From NCBI GenBank assembly GCA_003988855.1, contig QYAI01000002.1, positions 334,341-398,340 on the forward strand: 64,000 nt of DNA. Reading direction: 5' to 3'. A program made the translations under genes and the position numbers. Below are positions 11,277-23,588 of the stretch, in pieces (position 1 is the stretch's first letter; every line of letters starts with the position of its first letter). The notes under the pieces are model-generated. The model was not told the origin of the DNA and searched no databases. It was given only the letters and a program-made list of their open reading frames with translations. This stretch comes from Arachnopeziza araneosa (lineage: Eukaryota; Ascomycota; Leotiomycetes; Helotiales; Arachnopezizaceae).

Positions 11277-12796
11277 CAATAATCCTCCTCCTGTCCTTCT
11301 TCTCCTCCTGGTATTTTTGCCTTGCGAAATGAGATCCGGATGTATCTGGAAATATCTTCACAACCTGTGACAGCGCCCGCCGGGACTAGAGCGCGATTGA
11401 TCGGGATGGTGCAGCCACGCGTCTCTCAGGCAGACGTGTCGAGGGTCCTGGATTGAGAGTTTTGAAGTCGCGAGAACTCGACAATGTGAGGACTCGCGAG
11501 TTGGAGTGAAAGCAATAGCGGAATAAGGTGGTATGGGCAAGAGTCGTGGTCGCTTTCATCCAGACCGTGTTATAATAGTCCCCCACTTCCCTTAGCGGTG
11601 TCTACACACGATGTCACGAGGCAACCCTTGCACCTAGCTTTTCTTCTGCTAAAATTTGCCTCTGCGATGTCAGAAATGAGCCATCATTTTTCACGATGAC
11701 TCTATCAATGAGTTCTGGTCAAAAAAATCCATATCACGTTCTTTTCTCAAATTATGGCTTTCGCATCTATTTCCCCCCTAATGTAGTTGATCTTACTGTC
11801 CGAACAGAGACTTTTTCTTTGTGGACAATCTCGAACCACGTCACATGAAGTCAAGGGTATCATTATCCTTATTCAACTATGTTTGATTTTAATCCTATTC
11901 GGAGATATTAACATTTACTGAAAACCACTTGATTGACTAGCCAATATTATATTTAATTGGACTATGAGATGGTTTAAAAATGTATAAATGTTATACATTG
12001 CAATATTTATCTTAGTACGAGCATGTCTTGTCCTATGCCAACCCCACAGCAGCCAAACTTAATCAGCGCAAAACTGCGCCTTCAAACTTCATTCTTGTCA
12101 AGTGTCTACTACCTCGAGAGGCCAAGTAGAATATTTATTCAAGACTTCATATACCAAATTGTACAGATCCAATTGCCACTGCATGATTCGATCTTATCAA
12201 GTCATCCTTGTCGTCTGAGAAAAGAGAGGACTTTATATTCATGGACTTCTCTCTGATTTTTTCTATATTCTACGACCTAATCAGGTTTTCGTGACAAGCT
12301 TTTATATATCTCTCTCGCGCCATGCTCATATACCAATTCAAAATGACCGTAAATTTTCCTGCACAAGCATTACTCATAAGACATTAGCTACAACTGTCTC
12401 GGCTCTCTACATGTGATGGCTGAGGCTTTGACTTGAGACGATCTTAGCAATTGCGATATCTCGCGCTAGTGTCACAAATTCCCAAAAGTTGGTGTTGTTT
12501 TTAAGCCCACTTCCAAGCTACGACAAAGCGGTGAGGCTATATTCTGGAGGTTTATTACTCAAGTGACATGCCTTATCCTGAACCTTACCATGAGATAAGA
12601 TATACTTTAAAGTTTCCAGGGGTTGTGGCTTGCGGCTTGCGACTTCCATCCTTGACACTAAACTAGTTACGAATGTTTCTGTAGAATCCAATCTTTGTTT
12701 GCACTCCATCATCTGACAATCGAGATTCCAAAGGTCCTCTTTTCAACGACTATATCACAAAAAAGAGCTGACTTCCTCACTAAAGACTTCAACAAC
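11277..12796. other. intergenic, divergent; promoter of the Whi5/Nrm1-like gene
   Basis: The first 300 bases are GC-richer with CG-containing palindromes (see separate entry). Beyond about 11700 the sequence is AT-rich with no coding features. Confidence 0.5.
11417..11499. promoter_or_regulatory. MluI cell-cycle box (ACGCGT) and two TCGCGA palindromes
   Basis: ACGCGT lies at 11417-11422, about 140 bp upstream of the Whi5/Nrm1-like start codon. TCGCGA occurs at 11468-11473 and 11494-11499, the second inside the 10-bp palindrome ACTCGCGAGT. ACGCGT is the known MBF binding core; a role for TCGCGA is inference. A six-base site can easily occur by chance. Confidence 0.45.
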
Positions 12797-13256
12797 ATGT
12801 CTTCCAATACAGACTCCTCCAATATGCCCAGCCAGAATATCTCTAGTTCAAGTAGCAATTCTACTGGCTATACACCATACACGATTACATACAGAGGCAC
12901 CAACAGCCAGGTAGCATTTATGATTGTATCCTGTACCAAAATGTGATGCTCACACTTTTTGAAGGGCAACAGCTATGACAACCGAACTCAACCTTGTGGA
13001 GAGGGCTATCATTATAGTAACACTGGTGAAGAACCCCAGATCTTGATGAGATTTAGGCTCTAATATTGAAGTAGATGGGTCTTATTACTACAAGAATGGC
13101 GACAATTCTACTTATCACAACAATGACCGGGGCACCGAAACTGTAAGTGTCTTGAAGACTTGTCGTTCACCAAGCGACATCATTCCGTTCAATGGCCCTA
13201 ACTTACTGGCATAGTATACCGCACCGAATGGAGCCGTATACCGAAGGTGGTATTAG
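12797..13256 (+). CDS. small Tyr/Asn/Ser-rich protein (paralogue A of an adjacent pair)
   Basis: Four exons: 12797-12910, 12965-13025, 13075-13142 and 13215-13256; 94 aa. Introns are 54, 49 and 72 nt. The second acceptor was chosen at 13074 because it gives a normal intron length and an Asp codon split in phase 1, reading HYSNTDGSYYYKNG; the nearer AG at 13056 would leave only 31 nt. The protein has a Ser/Asn-rich head, then TPYTITYRGTNSQ, GNSYDNRTQPCGEG, the aromatic repeat-like core SYYYKNGDNSTYHNN and the tail YTAPNGAVYRRWY. Fungi carry short uncharacterised proteins of this SNTDGSYYY type; no function is known to me. There is no signal peptide or membrane segment. The downstream gene shares its exon layout. 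Confidence 0.65.
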
Positions 13257-14599
13257 AATATTCCCTCTATAAGCTTGTGTCAGTTATGGAAGGATGTTGG
13301 TTTGAGTGAAAGAATACGGAAATACTTATGGTGGACGAGATACTTATGAGGCGGTGATGCTTTGATGGGTAAATAGATTGTCGGTACCTCAAACCACCAG
13401 CCATCAATATCAGAACTCAAAGCTTTCACGGTTCAGGCGTGCTGGAGTATGTTCTTCTCCTGCTGATCCTCTCTGGAATTTCTATGTTGATAGGATTGAA
13501 AATAGCCTTTGTGGTCAACGAGTGGGACCTCAAGAAAGAATCTCCAAATCTCCAAATCTTCAAACATTTCTCCAGTCCTGCCTTGAAGATCCAGCGACCA
13601 CTACAGAGTTTGGCAGGTAATGTGATCTGAGAATCTAGTAAGCTGAATACCTCAGTGGGCGAGACCTGAAGTATCCAGAGTAGGAGCTTCCCGTATTGAA
13701 AATTTTATACTGTTAAAGCGAGTACCACGAATTCATTAGCAGCCTTTCCTCCTTTTTGACTCCTTCTCTAATTATCGAGAGGAAGTGAGCTCTAGAACTC
13801 CGAGGCTAGTGCGCTCGAAAGATAGAGAATTGTCAGTCACAATTTCTCGAAACTAAATTTAATTCAAAGCCCGCAAGACGGGAAATTGTAAGTTCCTGCT
13901 ATTTTGACCTGTCGCAGCGATGTCCTGCAAAGAAGATACACTGAAGCTGGGCACTTCATTCTAAGTGAGTATGAACAAGCAAGGGAACATAGCGTAATTT
14001 TGCGAGGAAGAGAAAGGTTATAGCAATGGTGCGGGGCGGGGAAAGAGGTTTGAATTGTCTTCACAAAGTCGCAAAACCCTCTTTTCTGAGCTGCTTGGCT
14101 ATGCGGCGAATATCCCAGCGAGAGTTAATTCGTTGAGGTCAAATCGCAGGCTGAAAGTAAGCAAAAGGTTCCCTTGAGGTGGAGGTATTCTAATGTGGAG
14201 AGAAAAGTTGAGTTTTTAAGCTTGTAGTCACGGAATGTGAAGGCTAGGTACTCTTGTATGCTTGTTGAAAGGAGACGACTTTAATTGACAATAAGCTTAA
14301 TGGATAGATCTGAAGACTAATAAAATTACGATGACAGAGCCATTAGTTCTATTCAGCTGTATTCAGCTGTATTCCTGGGGTGTTCTGCCATTTTGGGAGA
14401 CTGCCTCGCGGTCAGCCTCGAATGTTGCATCTCCTGCACCGCCTCAAAAGAGACGGCTGGCGTTAAATAACCCCACCACCACCAACATGTTTCCCCCCTC
14501 AGCCCCCCCAACACTCATTTATAAGTATCGCTTCCATTTTTATACTTGGTACTCTTTCCCGCTCTATCGTTTAAGAGGACTCCCGAAGAATTTCCCGAG
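13257..14599. other. intergenic between the two paralogues
   Basis: AT-rich. Some minus-strand frames are open around 13864-14064 but lack coding character. The leader before 14600 is pyrimidine-rich and the frame is open upstream of the chosen ATG, so an upstream exon is possible. Confidence 0.4.
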
Positions 14600-15628
14600 A
14601 TGCGACCCCAAACGCAAGCCCCAGAGGTGCGAGAAGCCATGCTCAACCTTGTCAACTGGGCAACGTGCCCTTTCAAAAAAGATGACATACCAGATGGAAA
14701 TTGGAGAGTGAATCATCTGGTGAGCACGTTCATTTATACAGCGAGAGATTTATAAAGCTCACAATGATATAGGGAAACTATCATCTCTCTTGTGCGGGTA
14801 CGTACCCTTCACCAGGATAAGCGAACAACAGCTCATACTTTATAAACAGATAATTCCTACTGGTACATCAATCTGGATGGTGGCGTTTATCATAAAGATG
14901 GAGACGAGAGCTCTGTCTACGCTAGTCCCCCCGGCGAACGATACTACACTCCACCACAACCCTTGATAACAACTGGGGAGTTCTTCAATGGAGTCGACTC
15001 GGAGACTAGGAGAGAGAAATTGTATTGGAAAGATAGACAAGGCCGAATTGAGTTGTCACTTCGAAAGAACCTAGAGGGAAGCGAACAAATGGAAATAGCA
15101 ACCAGGGAGATTACTATCATTAGGACTGGTGCTGGAAAAAAGGGAATCGTCGAAGTTGAAAATGACGATGAAGATGATGTAGAGAGTCTGGACGAAATGC
15201 TAGGTGACCTCCGGCGCCGGAGAGTATTTGAAGATCAGGGGAGGTGGTGCTCTGTGGATGGCATGATCGAACGCCCAGAATCTCCTGACTCCGAAGGAAA
15301 CCCGGCATCGACTAGAACACATGCCCACACACCATTTGGGTCACCGAGTAACTCCGACAATGAGCTGCAGCTTCAAGATAAAAAATCGGACCCACCCATG
15401 GAAGATCTCCATTCAGGTACCCACAACCAGATCAACGATGAAGAGGAAGAAGCACTCCCTTCTCCCTCGCAACAGTCTCGCAGCACTAAGCGAAAATCGA
15501 TAAGGTCTGATCCAGAAATTAGAACTCGTGCTATGTATCGCCGATCCGGATGGAAACTTACAGACGGCAAGGAAGGCGAGATGCTTGCAAGAAGAGTCTC
15601 AGCGCGGCTCTCAACCCGGATCATTTGA
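14600..15628 (+). CDS. unknown protein with aromatic-repeat core and charged tail (paralogue B)
   Basis: Exons 14600-14719, 14773-14797 and 14850-15628; 307 aa. Residues 1-40 are a helical head (PEVREAMLNLVNWATCPFKK). Then comes GNYHLSCA-D-NSYWYINLDGG followed by VYHKDGDESSVYASPPGERY, which resembles the core of the upstream 94-aa protein. Intron 1 (phase 0, just before Gly-Asn) and intron 2 (phase 1, splitting an Asp codon) match introns 1 and 2 of that gene. About 230 residues follow that the neighbour lacks: basic and acidic stretches (DDEDDVESLDEMLGDLRRRR; NDEEEEALPSPSQQSRSTKR) and a basic end (RTRAMYRRSGWKL; LARRVSARLSTRII). The start is the least certain part. No known domain is recognised. 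A nuclear location would fit the charged tail but is a guess. Confidence 0.6.
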
Positions 15629-16382
15629 GAGTCCTAGAAGTTTATGAATATATACAGCTATTTGTTATCTGAGTCGGTACGCATTTTCGGAGTTTGGAAA
15701 TACCCAGCATATAAATTTTTGGGCTACGGATTTCCAAGTCAAAGCTTCTTAGAAGAAAGAGTTGAACTCATGACTTGTCCGGTGGAAATGGACTCGAATC
15801 TTTGTGAGACGAGATCTGTCTGTGACAAAAAGATTTTTGATGCGAATATTATCTATCCATTGCAATAACTTGTGCCATTTGAAGCTCAAACCTACTTGGT
15901 TTTAGTAGATTACTCAATAGGTTGCTGGCTAAAGCATGAAAGTCAACAATAGGAACAGGAGGTTACGCTAGGCCGTACTTATGTTGGCAATTCTTATGAA
16001 TGACTCCCAACATGAGTTGAGATAGCATCTTGATCAAGGCTCTTCATAATCTACTTGTTATTACAAGTGCGGAGCGTAAGTAGTACGGCTGTTATTGAGA
16101 TTTGTTGGTCGCTAGCGTGGCTCCCTGCGTCTATTCATACCTAATCAATCCTAACTCGACTGTCGTATTGTTTTCAACCAACGCCATACTCTCAACCCAA
16201 GTGATCCATTAATAGTGATCACGTTATCCTCGAAACGCCTAGCAAAAATAACACTTCGTCTCAAGTTATTCCGAAGTTTGCCATGGCATTTTCCTCTATG
16301 TCTTTTCTGCCACATGCAGTCATCTTCCCACCTAAGCGCTAACCTAGACCATGTGCTGTGTGCCTCCTCATGATTTCCCCTC
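15629..16382. other. intergenic, tail-to-tail
   Basis: AT-rich with no gene seen. Confidence 0.4.
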
Positions 16383-17012
16383 TCAACCTATACTAGCAAC
16401 TTCTTCTGAAATCCCTGGCTCCCCTGATCTTTCCTTGAGAAATTTCTTCTGGTACGATTTCTGTATTCTTGCTCGCTCCCTATTGCCATGGATCTGCTCA
16501 AAGGCAATATACTGGAGGACGAACATAACGGCTGTGTAGCTCCAACACAGAGAATTGTCGCTGTGCATATCTAAATATGGCGAAGAGCCAGCAAGTGGAC
16601 CAAGAATTTCCAAGGATGGATGAGGGCTGGATGATATCAATGGAGGCGGAGGATGGGCATAAGAGGCGTAAGTATTGATGAAGTGAAGGACGAAAACTGG
16701 GTTGAAGAAGACAACAGGGAGGTAGGTGAAGGTAAAAATCCATTTGACCACTGGCGATATGTTAGATATCAAAAATAGAAGCAGCATAGAGAGACAAACA
16801 GTGCAATAGTAGTTGAGCCATGATCGGCTAACTAGAAGAATCGATTCGATGTAGCACGTGAACCCCACTTCCTATTATTGCCTCCTCGTAGAAGATGACG
16901 GCTTGAAGTTCAATTTTAGTCAAGCAGGTTTGCAATGCCCTGCGTGAATGGTCGAGAAATTATCGTAGAGCGGAGGGCTTGTAGGATTTTGGTAGTGTAG
17001 GAACGAATGCCA
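16383..17012 (-). pseudogene. decayed membrane-protein gene (candidate)
   Basis: The minus strand reads like a small multi-pass membrane protein, but in pieces. From the ATG at 17012 one frame gives MAFVPTLPKSYKPSALR, then a TAA, then continues in the same frame with FLDHSRRALQ and ...FYEEAIIGSGV before a second stop. Coding character then moves to another frame, which stays open to 16383 with hydrophobic segments (SMLLLFLISNI; FTFTYLPVVFFNPVFVLHF; SYTAVMFVLQYIAFEQ) and a basic end (NRERARIQKSYQKKF). I found no pair of splice sites that would skip the stop and repair the frame. The TAA could arise from CAA by one C-to-T change. Alternatives are a non-canonical intron or an assembly error. The family is not recognised. 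Confidence 0.4.
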
Positions 17013-17531
17013 TAAACAAGAAAAAAAAGGTAAGGTATCAGGACGTGCAGTGTAGAAATACTTATCGAGGATCAGTTCATCAGGTTGAGCAAGGGCAAAA
17101 AGTTGGTAAATCGAAGGAGGCCAACTTGTTAATGAAAGCTGAATCTAGAAGGAGCTATTATTCAAGGAGCTTTTATAAAGAAGAAGGATGACGAATATTC
17201 AAGGGAAAAGAGAAGGAAGCTGTTGAGGAGTTGGAGAAATTGCACTTGCGCAGCTAGTTGTAAAACTCTAAATCATTGTCGAATAATCCACTTGAATTGG
17301 CGATGTGTGATATATATGTATTCAACTTATTTTGAGCGGCCTACAGGCAGAAGCAAAATCCTTGACGTTTTGCCAAGACGAGAGGTACAGCCACACACGA
17401 CACTGTGGCCGCCACATGTGGCTGAACGAGGCTTCGGTGGCTTTCCTGAAGACACGACATTCCAAGAGGACACTTCAACAACTTCATACCTGGGACTGGG
17501 AGTTCTGAATAAACATCTCAGATTATTCAAG
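17013..17531. other. intergenic, divergent
   Basis: Spacer between the broken gene and BOS1; it holds the BOS1 promoter and leader. No other feature is seen. Confidence 0.4.
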
Positions 17532-18319
17532 ATGGTAGCCAGTCCTATTTATTTCTCTCGGTATTTATCAAACTAATTTGCGTCTAGAATACCCTATTCA
17601 ACACTGCCCTTAAACAATCCACCTCTCTCAAGCGCGACCTCTCCTCCACGCCGTCCGGTCAAGCGCTCACTCCCTCTTTCCTCGGTCAGATTTCTGCCTC
17701 CCTCACTTCTTTTTCTCGGACCCTCGATTCTTACGCCGAGCTCGCAAAATCAGAGCTCAATCCTTCCAAGAAAGAAAAGGCCGATGAGAGAATCAAGTCC
17801 TTCCGCGCCGAACTTACTTCCTTTAGAGAAGAATTCAAAGAACTGAAACTTCAATCCGAAGATGCTCAAACAACGGTCAACCGCACAGAGCTGTTAGGGA
17901 GGAGACCGCACCACACAGCCACGCCAGATAATCCATATTCCAATGCAACAGTATCGTCTGCACCGAGCGTGCATTCGCCTTGGGCGCCAAAGGAGGGATC
18001 AGGTAGCTTAAGCATGGGGTCGGGAGATTATACGAGAGAGACGCATGCTTTGAGGGAGCAAAATTTCTTTGCAAATACTCATACTGCATTGGATGAATAT
18101 CTGGCGAGAGGTCAGGCGGTATTGGGAGATTTGGGGCAACAGAGGGAGATTCTGAAAGGCACACAAAAGAGACTCTACAGCGTAGCAAATACGCTCGGTG
18201 TTAGTGGAGACACGATACGTATGGTCGAGAGAAGAGCAAAGCAGGACAAGTGGATTTTCTGGGCCGGAGTGGTGATCTTCTTTGGATTTTGTTGGTTGGT
18301 GCTGCATTATCTCCGATGA
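17532..18319 (+). CDS. BOS1: ER-Golgi v-SNARE Bos1 (GOSR2 family)
   Basis: Exon 1 codes for the start Met only (17532-17534); after a 53-nt intron exon 2 runs 17588-18319; 244 aa, the same length I recall for yeast Bos1. The N-terminus reads MNTLFNTALKQSTSLKRDL, as in membrin/Bos1 proteins. A helical regulatory region follows (AELTSFREEFKELKLQSEDA), then a linker. The SNARE motif is NFFANTHTALDEYLARGQAV through QREILKGTQKRLYSVANTLG. The protein ends in a single tail anchor (WIFWAGVVIFFGFCWLVLHY) with four or fewer residues after it. The protein acts in vesicle fusion between ER and Golgi with Sed5, Bet1 and Sec22. The ATG-only first exon means that a start search on the genomic sequence alone would miss the true start. 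Confidence 0.9.
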
Positions 18320-21300
18320 TTATATACGGTCTATAATGGTTTATCTATGGGGTAGCGAGGCGTCGGGAGTTCTAGGGAATCGTTGTCACAAGATATTAAA
18401 ACGGATATCATAAAACGCCTCATCTGTTAATCCTGTTGCCTGCCTGTCCTTATGCCTAAAAGGGCATTGTGCATGCCACTCGACGTCCCCGATAACCTTC
18501 TGAACTCGAGTCGTACAAGCGTGGGGAACCAAGAAGAGTTTCAATCCCGCATGCACCATTCAAGCAGCCTGCCTCTGTGCTATAAATGTGTTTTTCGATG
18601 GCCACAACAAACACCGATCTTCAGAGCGCCGTATCAAATTTGATTCCGCCAAGGCCAGCGTATCGCGGTTCGAGCGCATGAACCACTCGTGTAACCACAA
18701 TTGAATTGGGAATTGCAGAAAGAGAAGTGTAGGGGAGGTAGAGAAGAGAGCGACGATTCCTACAACAAGAGAGAGGATCCCTTTGGGCTGCATGATGGAA
18801 CATGCCTGTCTCGCTTGCAGATCATCAGCAAAAAAATCTATGGATTCTCTTACTTGAAGCACTCGTCGAGCTATTACATCATTTTCTCGAAAGCATTATG
18901 CTCGGGTCCATATTCATGATACTGCACGAGACTATTCCCTCTCCTGGCCTCTATAGTTAATCCCTGTCTATAGACGAACCAACCCCTTTCATATTAATGA
19001 TTGAAAATGGCATATTACCTTCTTACAGGTGTATAATCAGTAACAGCGTGCTGGAAAATGAAGTTGAACTCCTACCCTATCAATACTGCTTAGACTTCCT
19101 ACCCTTCTGTGACTATTATCGGCTTCCCCAATCAAGAAAAACAGGACCGGAAGTCACCTCCGTCGAGACCATCCCAGTAATTTCCAGAAGCCCGGGAGCT
19201 TACACATGTGGCATATAGCATACGATCACGATGCCATGGTCCCGCAGCCAAGGAGCCCAGAAAGAACCCGCCAGATCCCAAAGTGATTGGAGATAAAACC
19301 CGAACCTGATGGGGCCTTTTCGGCAAGGGCTTGGTCACGCGGATTCATGCCCAGCAGCATGTAACCTTCCTCGTCAGCCCTGTGAGGAAATCTCAGAAAG
19401 CTGCGCTAATTAGTAGGTGCAAGAGGGAACGAATGGTTTGAGCTCAGACTCCGCAGCGACGAGTCAGGTGCGGTGAGCATGTATTTTCTACTTGTGGGAG
19501 GCAGGCCGGCAGCGCAGGGATCGGGATTGTCGTTCCTTGCGGCTATTGCGGCGGGCTCGCGTTCGGTCTGGCCTCGTGGGGGAGGATTTCCCCAATCAAT
19601 ACATGGCTGCGGGATGAAGCCGAAGAAAGGAAGATTGGCCCTAACTTTGCGGGGGGGTGGATTGAAATGTGGATTATAATGCCAAGTGGATTGTACTGGT
19701 GGAAGGGAGTGGGGTATTTGGAGTGTTGAGAAGGAGAAAAGAATGGAAGAAGGGGGGTGTGGGTTGTTGTGGGAATGGAATGGTCTATTTCTATACTTCA
19801 AGTTTTGAGCTTTGGACGATGAAGGGGGAGATTGGGCATTTGTAGAACTCGCAAAATATGGGGAGGAAAAGGAAATATTCTAGAAGCTCTGCTAGGAAAT
19901 TGCTACCTAAAACTATACGAGAAGGGAAGGGACTATCTCTAACGGACTATGTTGCAGATCCTCGCCAAAGATGCCTCGTGTCATCTTATCAATTTTTCGT
20001 AAGTTTTCCCATTATGTGTTATTGTTGGAAATATGCCGGCGCACTTATAGTATGGCAATGAACACTTGAAGCTTGGACGACGTGACGTATTCATTGCCTG
20101 TTAATTATCTATGGCATAGGCAAATGAGAAGAACAAAAGGAAGCATTCAAGCGCCGGTTGAGCAGAGCTTGATTTATCGAAGCAGCCGATGAATATTACT
20201 CAAGCTCAACTCTTGGAGTTGAGTTACTGGAATTTAACCCTTGAACCTCAGATGGCCAGATTTACAACTACTTTACCTCCCAAGAACAGAGTTTGTAGGT
20301 AGCCAGCGAATCTTGGTTCTAGAAAGAAGACGGTATTCGTTTGAGATGAGAGAAGGATGAATGAAGGTAAGGGTAAAAGATATATAAATGAGGAATAAGA
20401 GCCCAAAAAAATTGTGGGTACTGGGCTTAATCAAATTACAAATTAAGCTTAATTATACGTGGTGGTCTGGAGGATCTCCAGGATGAGGGCTGAGTTTAAA
20501 GTATTAGAAGTTCAAATCAAATGCTCTTCAGGCAACTTGCGGTCTAACATTTTTTCTTAGTTTTGGATAAGTTGAGTTCAGAAATGTTGTTAGCGATCCG
20601 CTGTGAAACGAACCTAGCTTGTTCAGCAAAATTTTTTCAGAGAAGGCATAAACTTTATGAGAGACAGCTTGTCGTTTCAAGATTCGTTGACAACTTACAG
20701 CAGGATTATGCAATTGTTTGCTGAGCGTAAAGCCTAAAGCCTAGAGCCTAAGGTTCATAGGAGTTGTGATTTACTTATGAACTATGGAATATGAACGCTA
20801 TTAATCCCGCTTTGAAGAAAGCATATATGATATTTATGCTAAACAGATACGCGGTGAATACAACACCTTTACGGTTACAAGCCATATTTTCTTGCTTCAA
20901 TTCCAGATAGACTATATGACGTTCATCTAGCGAAGTCTAGCAACTCGTGCAATCAGCTTTTTGCCGTAGAACAAAAAATTCTCTAAATCATGCGAAACTG
21001 CAACATGAAATGGTTTGTCCATGTGGAACTGCTATCGCTGGGAAGACTCTTATATCCTAAGACCCTGAAGAAAATTTTTCTCCTGCCTGTCACGAGCGCA
21101 AGGATGTCCGGACCATTGCCTCGAATTGTGAGCCGACCCGACCCGAGTGTCAGAAGTGAAAAGATGAACGGACTCTGAGTTCGGCTGACCGTAACGGGAA
21201 GAGCAGTTTCTCGGAATGAAGTTTCAGATGAGATTCAAGCCACTGAGACCCGTGTTCCGTAAAATATCCGTCATTGGAGGAACTACAGATATACTTGAAT

Positions 21301-22115
21301 GAATAATTTTTGAAAACCCTCTCAATAAATCAATAGCAATGCAAATCGGAAGCAAAAGTTACCATGGTTATCAAAAACACGGAGAGCAAGAATCAAGGAA
21401 AACATGTATCCACGGTAGCATGTGAAGAGGGGAACCTGACGCTTTCTAAGCCGCAGCCATGCATCTTGTGCAACGGCGGGTTCGGGAGCGGAAAGGTATT
21501 GGGTGCGAATACGAGAATCAATCGATACCAAGAAGTAGAAGAAGCCACCGCTGTCTTTCCGTCAGACCTTTAAGTAAATGCCGGCAGACAGACAAGGTTG
21601 CCACGGGTAACAAATCTTTTCGAGAAGAGTAATTGTAGCGATTCCCGGGCCCGAGGCTCTGATCGGGATCAAAACAAGTTCTTTGGATAAATGCCATCTG
21701 GCACGGCTCTGTATGCGACGGGTAATCAGCGAATTCATCCAGAAGAATTACGCAGAGATCAACAGCGCATAGATAGGTGCCACGCACTTATGGAGGAAGG
21801 TGTTGAGTGTCGACTCCAGATTGTTGCCAAGACATGATGTTGAAGAAACAACGGAGGAACCAATCTGAGACGTGGAATGATATGAGATGAGGCTGCAGGT
21901 TCATCTAAATTGAGATCTAGCCTGGCCGCGTAAATGCTCCCGCCTTCCCGATATCCATCGACCAGACCCTATATCATCGTATACAACTAATATACTCTGG
22001 ATGATGTTTCCTTCGCTCTGCGACATCAGCTTATAAGGAGTGTAGTATTCCTGCAGATCTTACTTGTATGGCATATATGTTTGACTTGAGATGTAGACTG
22101 AAAAGAGAATGGATC

Positions 22116-22157
22116 TATTCTTCTTGTTTCTCTTCTTCTTCTTCTTTTTCTTCTTCT
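22116..22157. repeat. TTC-rich microsatellite
   Basis: Interrupted run of TTC/CTT units seen directly. Confidence 0.85.
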
Positions 22158-23545
22158 CGCTGGACTTACTCCAATTGGGAGGTTCAAATTTAAAGTCCAA
22201 AATGCTAAGGCTTCAACACCCGATCTGATATCGGTCAAGTGATTAGAATGACGAATTTAATGATACAGCGTGGTAGTTAAGCTGAAGCTCCCATCATATG
22301 AACAGCAGTTGATATCTGTACTTCGACTCGCCGAGGCCACGAGTTATGTGGATTCGCAGCCAGGCGAGAAGGAAGTTTGGATAATGGAAACTGGGAAGCG
22401 CGGATGTACGGATACAAAACCAAGTTGAGTGTTCTCATTCCATTAAAATGATAGAAACGTATATTTCACATCATCTTGTTACACCCGAGCACTCCTGTCA
22501 GTTTCCATAGGAAGTCGAATATATGCGAAGAAGAAATCTTAACCCATAGAACGTAGTGTTTGGGCACCCACAATACCAAATAAGGTCACACAAGCGTGGA
22601 TGATGGGATTTCAGCCCAGGCCACCCTTTCAACGCTGGACGCGTGAGCCGGGGAGGAGCAGACAGCATCAGCCCAACAACCCGCACCGCTTGGCTGCTTA
22701 GTGTAACGGTCGATGGACGATTTGTAGATTAAAAATCTGAAGACCGTGGGGTATACGTGGGGCAAATAAGAAGCAAATGCAAGCAGCTCCATGCCACCCT
22801 CTGTCCTGCCGTATCTGGTTGTCGATGATGTCAAGTGCAGAAAAGTGGAAGGAATTGACCGCTTCTCTTGTCGAGGCTCTTGTTCAGTCCCGCAGTCCGG
22901 ACTTACCCATATCATATACATACGACGAGTCTGAAATAAAGGGAGTGCTCTGACGGCGTGCCAGATGCTGATTGAACTCTCCAGGGCAACGGCTGGGTTG
23001 CGAGTTCATCCGACTGGCCCAAAGGGCCTATGAGACCGGTAGTTGGTGCATTAAATGTGTCCCATCAGTCCTGTGAACTGCTTGGTGGAGGGTTGGTGGT
23101 GGTTGGGCGAGGGTGTGTCAGGTACGAGAGATGTGGTTGCCCAGTACGACATCAGGGCTCGGGGGTCACAAGCGAGCCGTAAGGGTTGCTTTTTGTGTGA
23201 ACGGCGCCGAATGACGGACGATCTGGTTGCTGGAAGCCGTTCAAAACAGCCACAATCGTGGTAGAGGGATGGGACATGAGCCAGCCAGGTTCAAACCGGG
23301 CCGTGGGATGAAGGGCGGATGGCGTTGTAAAACACGCCTATAGTTGGCTGAAGGTGGGTTGATACAGTGATGCTGAGGGCGGGAGGCATGTCCCCTGTAT
23401 CGAGGTTCCTTTTGTCTCGAGACTGAGCTGCCAGTTGAGGATCGACGCCGATGCGAACCGTATGATGCTGGTGCAGAGGGGAGGCTTTTCGGAGAGCAGA
23501 CGGCTTTTTCGGGCGGTATTCGCGAGTGTGGAAATGTCGAGGACT

Positions 23546-23588
23546 CGAGAAGGAGGAGGAGGAGGAGGACGACGAGGAGGAGGAGATG
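23546..23588. repeat. GAG/GAC microsatellite
   Basis: Run of GAG units with two GAC variants in the middle, seen directly. Confidence 0.85.

Noticed and set aside
13026..13056. A 31-nt intron in the 94-aa gene, using the nearer AG
   Set aside because: Too short for a fungal intron; the acceptor at 13074 gives 49 nt, a CTAAT branch point and the better protein core.
19406..19801. Overlapping long frames on both strands in a GC-rich island
   Set aside because: Several frames are open at once, none begins with a well-placed ATG and none looks like a known protein; open frames are expected in GC-rich sequence.
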